In this document: piece after piece, positions 35,841 through 47,217 of the stretch
Position numbering within the stretch: the first letter of the stretch is position 1
Layout of the letters: every line of letters starts with the position of its first letter
Assembly: GCA_037447605.1 (NCBI GenBank)
Contig: CM074811.1
Span: 744,213-808,212, forward strand
Length of the DNA: 64,000 bases
From: Zygnema circumcarinatum
Taxonomy: Eukaryota > Streptophyta > Zygnematophyceae > Zygnematales > Zygnemataceae
Direction of reading: 5' to 3'
The notes under the pieces: model-generated
Databases searched by the model: none
Seen by the model: the letters and a program-made list of their open reading frames with translations, nothing else
Told to the model about the DNA's origin: nothing
Program-made: the position numbers and the translations under genes

Positions 35841-36184
35841 GGCGGTCTGTTGGAGCCAAAAGATAGGAGAAGGAATTCGTATTGAAAGGTGCGAATTACC
35901 GAACCCTGCCTATATGAAGGCGGTTCAGACTGCCTGCTTAGCTCCAAAACTCTAGAAGAAAAACACATATGCACTGCAACCAAGGTTCACTTCCACGCTA
36001 ATTCAGAGATATTACGATTCCAGAACTGCATTTTAGAATTCATTGATGCATGTCAGGGCACAGAGGAACTTTTGTAATCTAGAAGTGCCATTACGGCTGT
36101 ATTTTCATATTGTAGGGATGCCTTTTTGCAGGTTCCTCCAGGGCTCTCACAGCTGAAGTGCAGCGCTCAGAGCAGGGCAGGCAC

Positions 36185-36380
36185 TGTATCGTATCGATAC
36201 GATATGGCACCTGATTCACCATACCGTATCGTATTTATCTCGTCACTATCAGTACGATATATCCAGTACGATTTTCAATGCAATATTCAGTACAATATCA
36301 ATACCGTAGGATATTTAATACAGTACAGTATTCAGTACGGTTTTCAGTACGGTATTCAGTACAGTACAGTACAGTACCTC
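36185..36380. repeat. TACGATA/CAGTACGG repeat block
   Basis: Dense overlapping words of GTATCG, TACGATA, CAGTACGGT and CAGTACAATA type. The same vocabulary appears at 23440-23560 and 63430-63510, so this is a dispersed satellite-like repeat with near-palindromic units. Confidence 0.8.
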
Positions 36381-36503
36381 GATTTTCTACACGGGAGTTT
36401 CTAGAGTTTCGTGGTTTCTATTCGCACTGAGCACGCGCCTAGTCTTATAAAAGTCCAGACTCGTGGCCTGTTCTCATTGCATATTGTGCGCAATAACACA
36501 TGT

Positions 36504-36532
36504 GAAAGAAAGAAAGAAAGAAAGAAAGAAAG
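36504..36532. repeat. GAAA tetranucleotide microsatellite
   Basis: About seven perfect GAAA units. Confidence 0.95.
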
Positions 36533-37072
36533 GATGTATGTTTTACGTCATAGATTGCTCACATTAACTGGATTTAAGTTTTATTACCAGTTTTGTGGAG
36601 TTTGCACACACCTTTAGAGCCTCACAAGCTGAACCAAACATGCACATTCGCCAATCATGGCACAACAAATCGACGAGGACAATAGTCATTTCCTGCACCA
36701 CGCAAAGGTAGCACTAGAGCTAACCATCGGGTTGGCTCTCCTCCTTCATCGTTGAACAAAAACAAAGAAAACCTTCCATTTAACAATTTACAACATTCTA
36801 TAAACATGCCCCCCAGAGCAAGGTATCGGAAGTGTTCCCAAAGTACCCAAAAAAGATATTCGGCTGAGATTACTTCTTTTTGAAAAATCATAACTTCGCC
36901 TGCATCTGCTTTTCAGCCCGTGGAAAAAAACTAAGGAAACTTTCAGGCGGTCGCAGTTGGCCGAGAGCCGATTCCAGTTGTAAGCAGATGGAGAGCAGGT
37001 CCATGTCTCGGCCCATCCGCCCTACCACCTGCTCCCTCCCACCAATCTCCCACACGCGTGAGACAGTTGACT

Positions 37073-37154
37073 CGCCTTGACTTGACTTGACCTGCATTGA
37101 CTTGACTTGAGTTGACTTGACGTGATTTGGCTTGACTTGGCTTGACTTGACCAG
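37073..37154. repeat. CTTGA pentanucleotide array
   Basis: About fourteen imperfect copies of TTGAC/CTTGA over 82 bp. Each unit contains TTGAC, the core of the WRKY-bound W-box, but the position (downstream of the amidase, about 1.2 kb upstream of RBM7-like) gives no clear promoter role. Confidence 0.85.
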
Positions 37155-37396
37155 AAACTGCGCAGACACAACTCTAGTGTGAACACGACCCCTCTGTCTG
37201 TAACAGACTGCACACATCTGAAGCTCACGCACCAAAACATCTGAATGACTGCCACGGCTTTTAGGGTTCTTCGAGTCCTTAGAGATTTTAGGGTTAGCAA
37301 AGTTTTTAGGGTCACATTGAAGCTTATTTCAAGTACTTTATGAGATGCTTAACTCCTTCCCCCTTCCCAGCAAACCCTAAACATGCCCTAAAAACC

Positions 37397-39102
37397 CTAA
37401 AGAGGCGCATCGCCATAATGAAACAGCACCTGAATTCCGCAGGGGAGTCCATCCACCATCGTGAGAGGCATTGTAACGACCGGATGGCCGCTCACGCTGA
37501 AGGGGGCCACATAGCCTCTAAGGGGCCTCCAATAGGAAGCTTCCTGCCCGTTCACGTTGAAGGCTTTATGCTCAAAATTGTGCTCAAAGGGAAGCACCCC
37601 ACATACTGGACAATGAAAATCTTGCGTCAGATGATGTCATTGGCTGCAATAGGTAGTGCAAGTTTCAGTGCTTCAGTGCTTTCAAGGAAAGAACTGAAAA
37701 AAGACCACGTCTCCCTCAATATTTTAAGAAGTATAGACTGTCATTGGGCTTTGGAAACCCTAGAAGTGTTCCTGAATCCGATCAATCCAAAACCTAATGA
37801 CCCCAATATCGAACTCAAAGCTCTATGAACTAACCTGGTAGAATCCATGCCCCTATTCCCGAGGAGGCGAAGAAGCCCTCCATGGCTGCCCTTTGCCGAG
37901 CTTCGACTTCAAGGGCCCACTCCACTCGCCGCTTGCGAGATTCAAGCTCAGTCTCAGTCTTTAAGTTCCAACCCGCTGAGAATACCTGCAAAGAGATAAG
38001 CAGCTGGTTTAATACAAGAAGTAATAGAGAATTATACGTCCTCTTTGTATGGCCTAGAGTTGCTGTATTCACACGTTCGCGCTTCTCTTCAACAAGATGT
38101 GCGAATTGGCCAATGTTGTTCATACATGCTGTTGCATAACTTCTCATAACATATGTTATTGAGAGCATAAATACACACTGACACATAGATTCTACATGAA
38201 AGAAAGGTATGAAAAGAATAGGAAAGGAAAGCAATAAGGGGCCAAACACCTTAAGAGCCTTGTCCATATCTCTCCAATTCCAGTCAGGTGCTTCCAACTC
38301 CTTGCCGATAATACGGACACCCACTCTCCCTCCTCCTCCCATTTGAAGCTCTCCCTCTCTCTCCTTCAGCTTTCCCAACGACGGCGAACTCAACTTGTCC
38401 AGAATTCCATCCAATGCAGCCAAGATTCTGTTGTCTGTTGGTACACCCGGAAGCTGTTTTGTAACGCCCAAAGTAACACTATTTCCAATAATACCCTCCT
38501 CCCCAGAAGGAGAACTGAGGGAAGTTTCTGGTTGAGGGGACTCCAAAAGCGCAGCCATAGCATACTGAAGGTCCAAAATAGTCCTCTACAAAATGCGACA
38601 TGAGATGTTCTTACAAGCAGTTAGAATTATTCAAAGCGTATAGTTTAAGCTGCATCGTTCTCTTCACTCTCCTTAGCAGGAGCATATGCAAAGCTCATCC
38701 TATTGCCCGAGAATGAAAAGCACCCTAAACAGGTTGGCTTCCTTTAGTAAAGATTCTGGAAGTCGAGAACGTACATCTGTTCACTTAGTCCATGCAGAAG
38801 CAGAAGCAGCCTTTGAAGCATCCCTTCCTTCCATCAATCATTTTGATTTGTCTCCTAAGGAAGGTACATATCGGCATATCGAGAAAGAAAGAGAGAGTAC
38901 CGTGAACACTCCTGCAACATACACCTCCCCCGTCTCCTTCGAATCAGTCGGCATGGGAGGAAGAATGGCATCGCTGCCATTTATTGTCATTCTTCCCCTT
39001 GAAGCTCGCATGCTGCAGACTCCACAAAAGGAAGCCTGAAGGAGGAGCGCGACAGAGAGAGAGAGAGAGAAAGCGAGAGAGGGAGAGAGAGAGAGAGAGA
39101 GG

Positions 39103-39134
<32 letters not shown>

Positions 39135-41079
39135 GAGAGACAGCGAGAGAGAGAGCGAGAGAGAGAGAGGGAGAGAGGAACAGGAGTCCAAAAAACAACA
39201 GGGTAACAAGCGAAGCCCCTCCCCTCATTGGTTCAATGGCGGCCCAATACAATATGAGAAAGCCATATATATAAAAACAAGAGAGAGAGAGAGGATATTG
39301 GAGAGAGGAGGAGAAGGATGAGCTTACAGGTATCCGCAGCGATCCCGCCCAGTCGGTCCCAACTGCCAACGGAACCATTCCCAATGCAACTGCTGCAGCG
39401 CTGCCTGAAACATGGAACCCCAAAAATGGGCTAGATGATGGCTTCTACGGTACAAAAACAGCATAGAAATCGGCAGTCCGTGAATCCAAATGAAGGTGAT
39501 TATCTTCGATAGTTTGCATGGATATAAAGGCAAGGGCAGATAAGCTAGAGGCCAATGGAATTCCATAAATTTAATTCCGAGCTGCCACTCACCCCCAGAA
39601 CTTCCACCAGCTGTGATTCCAGCAGAATAGGGATTTTCAGTCACCCCAAAAAGTTTGTTGAAGCTTTGGACATCAAGGGAAAACTGCACCCATTCAAACG
39701 TTTCCATTTCAGCACATGCAACGACCAGTCTTTGAGAATCTAAGTCCGCGAATGGGATTCACAACCGAAACAGTCGACAAATCACTTTTCAGAATGCAAG
39801 TTTCTGCACTCGAAAAAGCTGATCCATCTGAACCTTCACAGCCTAGCAGCATTAAGTGAATCACACAAGTTTTCATAAGGAAAGATTTTCCACATATTCA
39901 TAAACATAAGAGAACTGAGCCCAACTCACTTCCGGAAGGTTAGTTTTTCCGATGGGCACAGCTCCCAACTCCCGCAGGCGAGCTACTATGAGAGCATCCC
40001 TCTGTGCAGGAGGTCTTTGTGCATACAAACTTGTGCCACACGAAGTATGAAAGCCGTCGACATCCAATGAGTCTGGGGAGCATTGCAGGGAGTGAAACGA
40101 GTGAAGTTGTCAGAATTGAAAAACGACAAGCAATTATCCATGTCTGGATCAACTTGCATCCACGTGTTAGAACCGGAAGCAACAACATCGTGAAAAAGTT
40201 TGAAGATCATGCGATGCCAACAACGTAGCATTGCGAAAGGGAAAGAGAAAGCGAAAGAGAAAGGAAGGTGCAATAAAGGCAACGAGAAGCTATGACAAAG
40301 ACTGAGCTTCACCTTTGACGAGAATGGGAACACCTTCGAGAGTCCTCCCTGCACCTGCCGACGCACTCTCTGAGGAGAGAGCTTCGAGATTTTCCGGAAC
40401 CTTCATTAGCTCCACTACTGCATTGCTGCCTTCGTTGAGCTGCCGAGCGCGGTCCAAGAAATAGCGGAGGACGCAAGACTGGCTGACCTGAGAGCACCAA
40501 GGCGAGAGAGAGAGAGAGAGGAGAGAGAGGAGGGGGGGGAGAGACAGAGAGAGAGAGGAGGTAGAGAGAGAGGGAGAAAGAAGGGAGACCAGGGGAGAGG
40601 GAGTGGGAGGGGGGGGAGGGAGAGGGAGGGAGGGAGGGGGGTGGAGGGAGGTGGGGAGGAAGAGGGAGGGGGAGGGAGATGGAGAGGGAGAGAGGGAGAA
40701 GGCGAGAGAGCGAATGGAGGGATAGGAAAAATGGAGAGCAAGGAGAAGGAGAGATCGAAAAGGAGAGCACGTCGCTGTAAACATCAAAATTATGCGTGTC
40801 TGCGTTGCATAGCCTCTATCTCCCGCGCTCTCTCTCTCTCCCTCTCTCTTATCGTCACAGCCTCTTCCGTCTCAAATTTGATAATCGGTCAAATTCTTCA
40901 AAAATGGAAGCACAATCACACTTCACTCCCCTGCATTTTCCAAAAAAAGAAATGCTCGTCCTCGTTCAGTATATGCCCTACAGGAGGCAGCCGTGCCACA
41001 CCTTTCGAGACGCCATGGCTCCCACAAGGTCCGCAAGCGACAGCTGGTGGAGGGGCCTGCAAGCGGCGGGCATCGCCAT
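37397..41079 (-). CDS. Amidase-signature family hydrolase
   Basis: Serine hydrolase that cleaves amide bonds with a Ser-cisSer-Lys triad. Nine minus-strand exons (41002-41079, 40313-40487, 39930-40072, 39593-39683, 39328-39404, 38901-39035, 38250-38585, 37835-37985, 37397-37605) give 464 residues with every phase matched. The start is the ATG at 41079; an in-frame stop lies upstream. Exon 1 gives LSLADLVGAMASRKVSQSCV, the usual N-terminal helix. The catalytic Lys84 lies in VPILVKDS; SYAQRPP-type and GAVPIGKTNLPE follow; the Ser pair is in AGGSSGGSAAAVALG (160-161); the nucleophile Ser184 is in GTDWAGSLRIP. The C-terminus has FSVSGHPVVTMPLTMVDGLP and GIQVLF. There is no targeting peptide. The substrate is not deducible; AMI1-like, fatty-acid-amide and GatA-type enzymes all share these motifs, and the protein is somewhat shorter than GatA. 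Confidence 0.92.
39052..39180. repeat. GA microsatellite in an amidase intron
   Basis: Long GAGA tract, read as CT on the coding strand, lying directly upstream of the acceptor for exon 38901-39035. It extends the polypyrimidine tract of that acceptor to over 100 nt. Confidence 0.85.
40500..40760. repeat. Purine-rich tract in amidase intron 1
   Basis: GA/GGGA-rich for about 260 bp, again placing an exceptionally long CT tract just before an acceptor on the coding strand. Pro/Ser/Leu frames through it are artefacts. Confidence 0.8.
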
Positions 41080-41234
41080 GGCTGCCACGTGGCGCCTCAA
41101 TGTGCAAGGCAGCGCATCACCCTCCAGTTTCAGTTCCCGTTCCCCATCCGGCAGCCATGGCCGGAAGCTCTACAGGCTTACCTGCAAGAGAGCTGCTGCG
41201 GAGCTTGTGGAACGGATAAAGAGCATTCGGAGAT

Positions 41235-41426
41235 GGGAAACCACGAGTAAAAGCCCTGGAAACTACGAGTAAAAGAATTGGGAACCACGAGTAAGAGAAC
41301 TGGGAACCACGCGTAAAAGAACTGGGAACCACGAGTAAAAATAACTGGGAACCACGACTAAAAGAACTGGGAACCACGAGTAAAGTAACTGGGAACCATG
41401 AGTAGAAAATTTGGAAACCACGAGTC
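41235..41426. repeat. 22-bp minisatellite
   Basis: About nine imperfect tandem copies of GGGAACCACGAGTAAAAGAACT. The period is not a multiple of three and it lies in the interval between the divergent amidase and GT92 genes, so it is non-coding. Confidence 0.92.
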
Positions 41427-42247
41427 CCACATCCATCCAAGTTCTAGCATTCTGAAGTTCAACGCCAAAGAAAGAAAGTGGAGCCAATGCAGCCTAATGT
41501 TGGGTGCATGGCCAGTTCACGTAGCTCAAGTCCCACCAATGACTATGTTATGCTTGAATTTTTTAACAAGTTCTTGCACGCATGTGTTGTGCAATGCCCC
41601 CATGCACATCTCCCTCCATGCCGTGTCTTTCCCCGCTTTTCACTTCACACATGAAGCGAGCGCAATGTTGTTCTTCGGAGTGGCAACGGTTGGCTGTCCT
41701 AATGGTTCGCAACCATTGCTAGCCAATGGTTGGCAATCATTGAATCCAATGGTTGGCTGGGCCCAGACCAATGGTTGGTAACAATTCCAATGGTTGATCC
41801 AATGGTCTCTGACCTGGGAGGTACTGTACGGCATAGGTTTCAGCTGCAGTTTCCTTTACCGAGCTTGTCCCGAACCTGAAACCTCTAGCTAACTGGCCCG
41901 AGCCTGTCCCGAACCTGTGCCAGCGGCAGCGTGCCACCAACGGCCCCTTTCAGCGCCTTTTTTCCGAATTTGAAAGCCGCCTTTTAGGGTACGGTGGTCA
42001 GCACGCGCCTGAGAGGGAGGGAGAGGGGTAGAGAGGAAGAAAGAGAGAGAGAGAAGGGCGTGGGAGGGACGGGGGGAGGGAGCGAGGAAGGGAGAGAGGG
42101 AGGGAGGGAGGGAGGGGGGGAGGGAAGGAGGGAGGGAAGGGCAGAGAAGGCGGAAGAGTTGCGAGTGAGAGTGGGAGATGGCAAGGCCGCCGTTTTAGGG
42201 TTTGTTAGATTTGATCTTTCGCTGGGAACACTGGGACCCTCCTAGCC
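41427..42247. other. Remaining upstream interval between amidase and GT92
   Basis: 41688-41815 contains GGTTGGC/CCAATGG palindromic words of the dispersed family. 42010-42165 is a G/A-rich tract, followed by GTTTTAGGGTTTG just before the GT92 start. No other gene recognised. Confidence 0.5.
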
Positions 42248-45200
42248 ATGAAAAAAACTATAAGGAATCTTCTCGACCAGGTCAAGGAGGGACTTAAACA
42301 CCAATTTTCCGAATTACGACATAGTGCGCGCTTGAAAGCCTTTGGAGCGTTTTCAGCTGCATCTGTCTTGCTTGCACTTCTTCTGTTTTTCAGTTTTCAG
42401 TCGGTACAAGTGGAGGACCTGCAAGCAAACTCTAGAATCTCGAGATCTTACTGGACTGAGAGTTCTGGAGGTTTAGGGAATTCTAGATCTTCTTTTTTAA
42501 GAAATAACAGATTCAATGCCGTGGAAAATCAAGAGGCCGCTGAGTCATTGCTCCAGAATCTGGACATAAACATGCGCTTGTGTACTCCCAAAAAGTACTC
42601 TCCATTCGTTACGGGAACGTACATGACGAAAAACAACGAAGCCAGGCTGACTGGTGAGAGAATGAGGACAAAAAATGCAATACATTTTAAAAATGAAATG
42701 ATTTTCTGAGTGACACAGTGTAGGTCAACATGGCAATGGTGAACGACAGTAATAAAGACAAGACTTTGCCAAACGACGAAATAAAAGGCTTGACAAAATT
42801 GATGGATTATCAGTGTTATAAATATTTGAAGACTTTTCTCTCCTCCTCCACCTCTCTCTCACTTCCTCTGTCTCCCTTTTTCTCCCTCACTTTATGCAAC
42901 TCGTTCTCACGATCTCCCTCCCTCACTGTGCCCTCCCTCTTGCACTCAGCTCGTCCCCTCTGTCTCCATCTATCTCACCTCCTATCTATTCCCTCCCTTT
43001 GCCCTCCCCCCCTCTCACTATCCCGCTACTCTCTCTCCATATCTCTTCTTCTCCCCCTCTCTCTCCCCCCCCCCACTCTCACCCCCCCTCTCACTTCCCC
43101 GTCATACTCGTCTTCCTCTCTCCCCTCTTCCCCTCCCTCTCTCTCCTCTCAAAAACTCTTGGCCTCTCTGATAGTTCCTACTCTCCTTCGCCCCCACTGC
43201 AGTGTTTGAAGCGGAGCTTTTGAGGAACTTCTCTCCCGGCACTTATGTGCGGGAGGAGGGGGCTCCGCCGGTGTTGCAGCTACTCGCCTTTATGGAGGAT
43301 GATGCCAGCATAGATTTTTCGCAGTGGATTGTGAGGGAATACAAGCATTGTAAAACTTTACCTTTTTGCCATTGGGAAAAGAATAATTTTATCTTATAAT
43401 GGTACAGAGTTGAAGGTCCGATGCCATTGATAAAAAGTTCCCTTTGACTCCGAGTGCAGGCGTGGGGCGGAGCTTTCTACAGTAAAGAAGTTGAGAAGCT
43501 TCAGTTGCACTGTCAGTTTCAACTAGGTGCAGCTTAATGCCTTATGCATTTCGCTTCCTCCTCTCTCATCGTCTTTCTCTCTATCTCTATCTCTCTCTCT
43601 TCCATTTCCTGCCGTTCCCTCCATTTCTCCCTCTTCCATTCCACATTTCGCGCCGGCCTACCCTCTCTGCCTGTGCCGACCCATCCATTCGCGTTTCCTA
43701 CCTCTTCTCCTTCCTTCAAACCCACTGTTAAATTTCAGTATGTGCAGAAGATAAGCTTGAAACTTATTTCATGGCTAATTCGGTCGACCCGAACAACGGC
43801 TGATATTCTCAACCAATTCAACCTGCAGGATTGCTTGCAAGACTGAAAGTCAGCTGGGTCTCTCTCTCGCTCTCGCTCTTTCTCTCATCTTCTCTCTCTC
43901 TCTCTCTCTCTCTCGCTCGGTCTCTCGTTCTCTCCCTTCTCGCATGCAGGAGGTGAAAATGATTCTGGTAATGACTATATCGACACAGACTTGACAGTGA
44001 ATGGAAGCATCGTCCGACCTTCGACCTTGGAATATTTTTTTTATATTCACTGTCCTATTCCAAGAAAAATGTTCAAATTTGACGGTTTTGAGGTGCGAAT
44101 CGCTTCTTTTTCCTGCAGCTATTTGTCTTTTTGAAGGTAGACGGAGAGGAGAGTGACCGGATGGGAAAAGAGAGGCAAATGGAGAGAGAGACGGAGTGGG
44201 TGAGGGGGGAGTGGAAGGAGGGAGAGGGAGGGGAGGAAGGCGAGAAGCGAGCGGCGGGGCGTGACAAAAACAGAGGGAGATGATTGGGTAAATGGAAGGA
44301 GCGAGGTAGAGTGAGGGTTGGGAGCATGAGAATACTTACTTATACTACTTTATACTTTACGTGGAGAGAAGATTTATCTTCGATGCCCCTTGTACGGTTG
44401 AACTGCATTTTTTGTGTATTACCATTTTCCTTATCGATTTAATCTTATTTTTGCGTTTGAATTTTCCGTTGATCTGCCTTTTGCAGGTGCAACTGCTCAT
44501 AGAAAACGCCAACTCGATATTCTACATGGAAACACTTCCCATTTGCCGGTTTGCTTTACAGAAACGGAACGGAGAAGCAAAGGACAACGGACCGATAAGC
44601 ATATGTATTCGGCCATACGCGGATCACAGCATCTTCTCGATCGCGTAAGCCCTTGCGTGAAGAAAAATGGCTGAGAGAAAATTACATGATAATAAATAAG
44701 TAAAACTACCAAGTTTTGTACTCGGGCGAAAGCTTGAAGTCATCTCCAAGTCCACAAAACTTTCATAAATATCTCAAGACTTCCAGTTTCAGTTTCACTT
44801 TTCAACGAAACTTACCATCTTTCCCAGTTTCCGAAAAGCCTACTGGAGATGGACCCTTTTTTTACAATTATCTTATTTTACACTCTATTTTGTCAGCCTT
44901 CCTTAGTGTTGTGCTGCATGGCTGCAGCAGAGGAGGCTCTCACAGCGATGAGAGATTATATGAGTGGATGGACTACCACCTCCTAATTGGAGTTAAGAAA
45001 TTTTATTTTCCGGACCGCTTTGGGATGGGAAAAAAAAAAGCTTTGAAGGTGAGCTGCTGCCTTAGCCAGGTTGCAGTTTTCCGGACTTTCAACTTTGTTG
45101 TTGCCCCTTGAAAGCTACAATGAAGAAGGAAAGCCCACTGGGCTCGTACTTGCTCTCATTCTCACCATTTTCTCCTACCGTCCTCGCTATTCCTTTTCCT

Positions 45201-47137
45201 CACGTTCTTCCTCGGGCTCCCTCTCTCTCCCTCTCTCTCCCTCTCTCTCCCTCAACCCCCTCTGTCCTCCTTCACCCTCTCCCATTTTCTGCTTTGTCTC
45301 TCTCACTCTCCCTCTCATTCTTCCCCACCACCCCCCCCTTCAATCCACCTTTCTCGCCCCACCCCTTTCACCTTCTCTTCTGCTCTCTCCCTCACATTGA
45401 CCCCTCCCGCTCCCTCTTTTTCCACTCTCTCGCTCTCCCCCCCCCCTCCCTCCTCCCTCCTCCCTCTACTTATCTCTCTCCGTCTCCCTCTCTCTTTCCC
45501 TCTCTCTATTTCTCTCCTTCCCATTTTCCCTCTCTGTTCCCCTCGTGCAGAGTTACATGAAGCGCGGTCTTGTCGAGCACATTCCCTTCCCTCCGTGGTC
45601 GGAAGTTTTTTACCGAAGAGGCCGATTTTTCAACAACTCCAAGGACCCCTACGTGTGAGTAGACCCCTCTTTTCTGCTTTCCAATAGACTGCTTCGCAAC
45701 AATTCATTCGGAAAATAAGCCCCATTTGTTTTCCACCTTTGCCATTCTGAAACTTAAGTTTGCCACAAACCGCGTGTTCTGTGCAGGTTCCCTACATCAT
45801 ATGATGAGATGTTGGCAGGAGAATTCTGCACCATGCAGGTAACAAGGAGGGGGGTTTTCTGAGGAGCCGGTAGAACCGTAAAATTCTGTGTAAGGACTTT
45901 GGAGTTTTAGATTTCCACGTTTTTTAGGTGTTATAGATTTTTTGGAGCTGGAATGTTTAGGTTTCAGGGTTGGCAGTTCCTCTTTGGTTTTCGGTGAAGG
46001 TTTCACTAACGGTGAAGTGGCCATGTTATGGGGGATGGGGGGCAGGCACGCAGAAATGGAGATAGATGGCTCTTTGTGATTAGCACAGACGAGTTTCTGC
46101 AGGTGCTCCTCTGCTTCTAGTGGTCTCCCAATATAGCAATTTTTTGAGCATCCTGGCCAACTGTATTATCTCTGCCTCTCACTCGCACATACACACAGAC
46201 ACACCCACACACAGACCCTCATTCTCTCTCCCCTTAGTCTCATCTCTCTCTCACACACCCCCTCTCTCTCTATCTCTTTCGTTCTTGCACCTTTCTTGTC
46301 CTCATCCCCTCATTCCTCTCTCTCTCTCTCTATTTCTCTCCTTCCCATTTTCCCTCTCTGTTCCCCTCGTGCAGAGTTACATGAAGCGCGGTCTTGTCGA
46401 GCACATTCCCTTCCCTCCGTGGTCGGAAGTTTTTTACCGAAGAGGCCGATTTTTCAACAACTCCAAGGACCCCTACGTGTGAGTAGACCCCTCTTTTCTG
46501 CTTTCCAATAGACTGCTTCGCAACAATTCATTCGGAAAATAAGCCCCATTTGTTTTCCACCTTTGCCATTCTGAAACTTAAGTTTGCCACAAACCGCGTG
46601 TTCTGTGCAGGTTCCCTACATCATATGATGAGATGTTGGCAGGAGAATTCTGCACCATGCAGGTAACAAGGAGGGGGGTTTTCTGAGGAGCCGGTAGAAC
46701 CGTAAAATTCTGTGTAAGGACTTTGGAGTTTTAGATTTCCACGTTTTTTAGGTGTTATAGATTTTTTGGAGCTGGAATGTTTAGGTTTCAGGGTTGGCAG
46801 TTCCTCTTTGGTTTTCGGTGAAGGTTTCACTAACGGTGAAGTGGCCATGTTATGGGGGATGGGGGGCAGGCACGCAGAAATGGAGATAGATGGCTCTTTG
46901 TGATTAGCACAGACGAGTTTCTGCAGGTGCTCCTCTGCTTCTAGTGGTCTCCCAATATAGCAATTTTTTGAGCATCCTGGCCAACTGTATTATCTCTGCC
47001 TCTCACTCGCACATACACACAGACACACCCACACACAGACCCTCATTCTCTCTCCCCTTAGTCTCATCTCTCTCTCACACACCCCCTCTCTCTCTATCTC
47101 TTTCGTTCTTGCACCTTTCTTGTCCTCATCCCCTCAT

Positions 47138-47217
<80 letters not shown>

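Larger units (their letters stand above)
35841..37396. other. Intergenic region between RBM7-like and amidase genes
   Basis: Holds three simple-repeat blocks listed separately (36185-36380, 36504-36532, 37073-37154), CTAAAC/TTTAGGG-like words around 37258-37400, and otherwise nothing recognisable. It contains the presumed promoter of the RBM7-like gene and the 3' flank of the amidase, both on the minus strand. Confidence 0.5.

Noticed and set aside
43739-43803. Possible extra GT92 exon reading CAEDKLETYFMANSVDPNN
   Set aside because: It runs into an in-frame TGA without a usable donor, while exon 43526 joins exon 43950 in correct phase.
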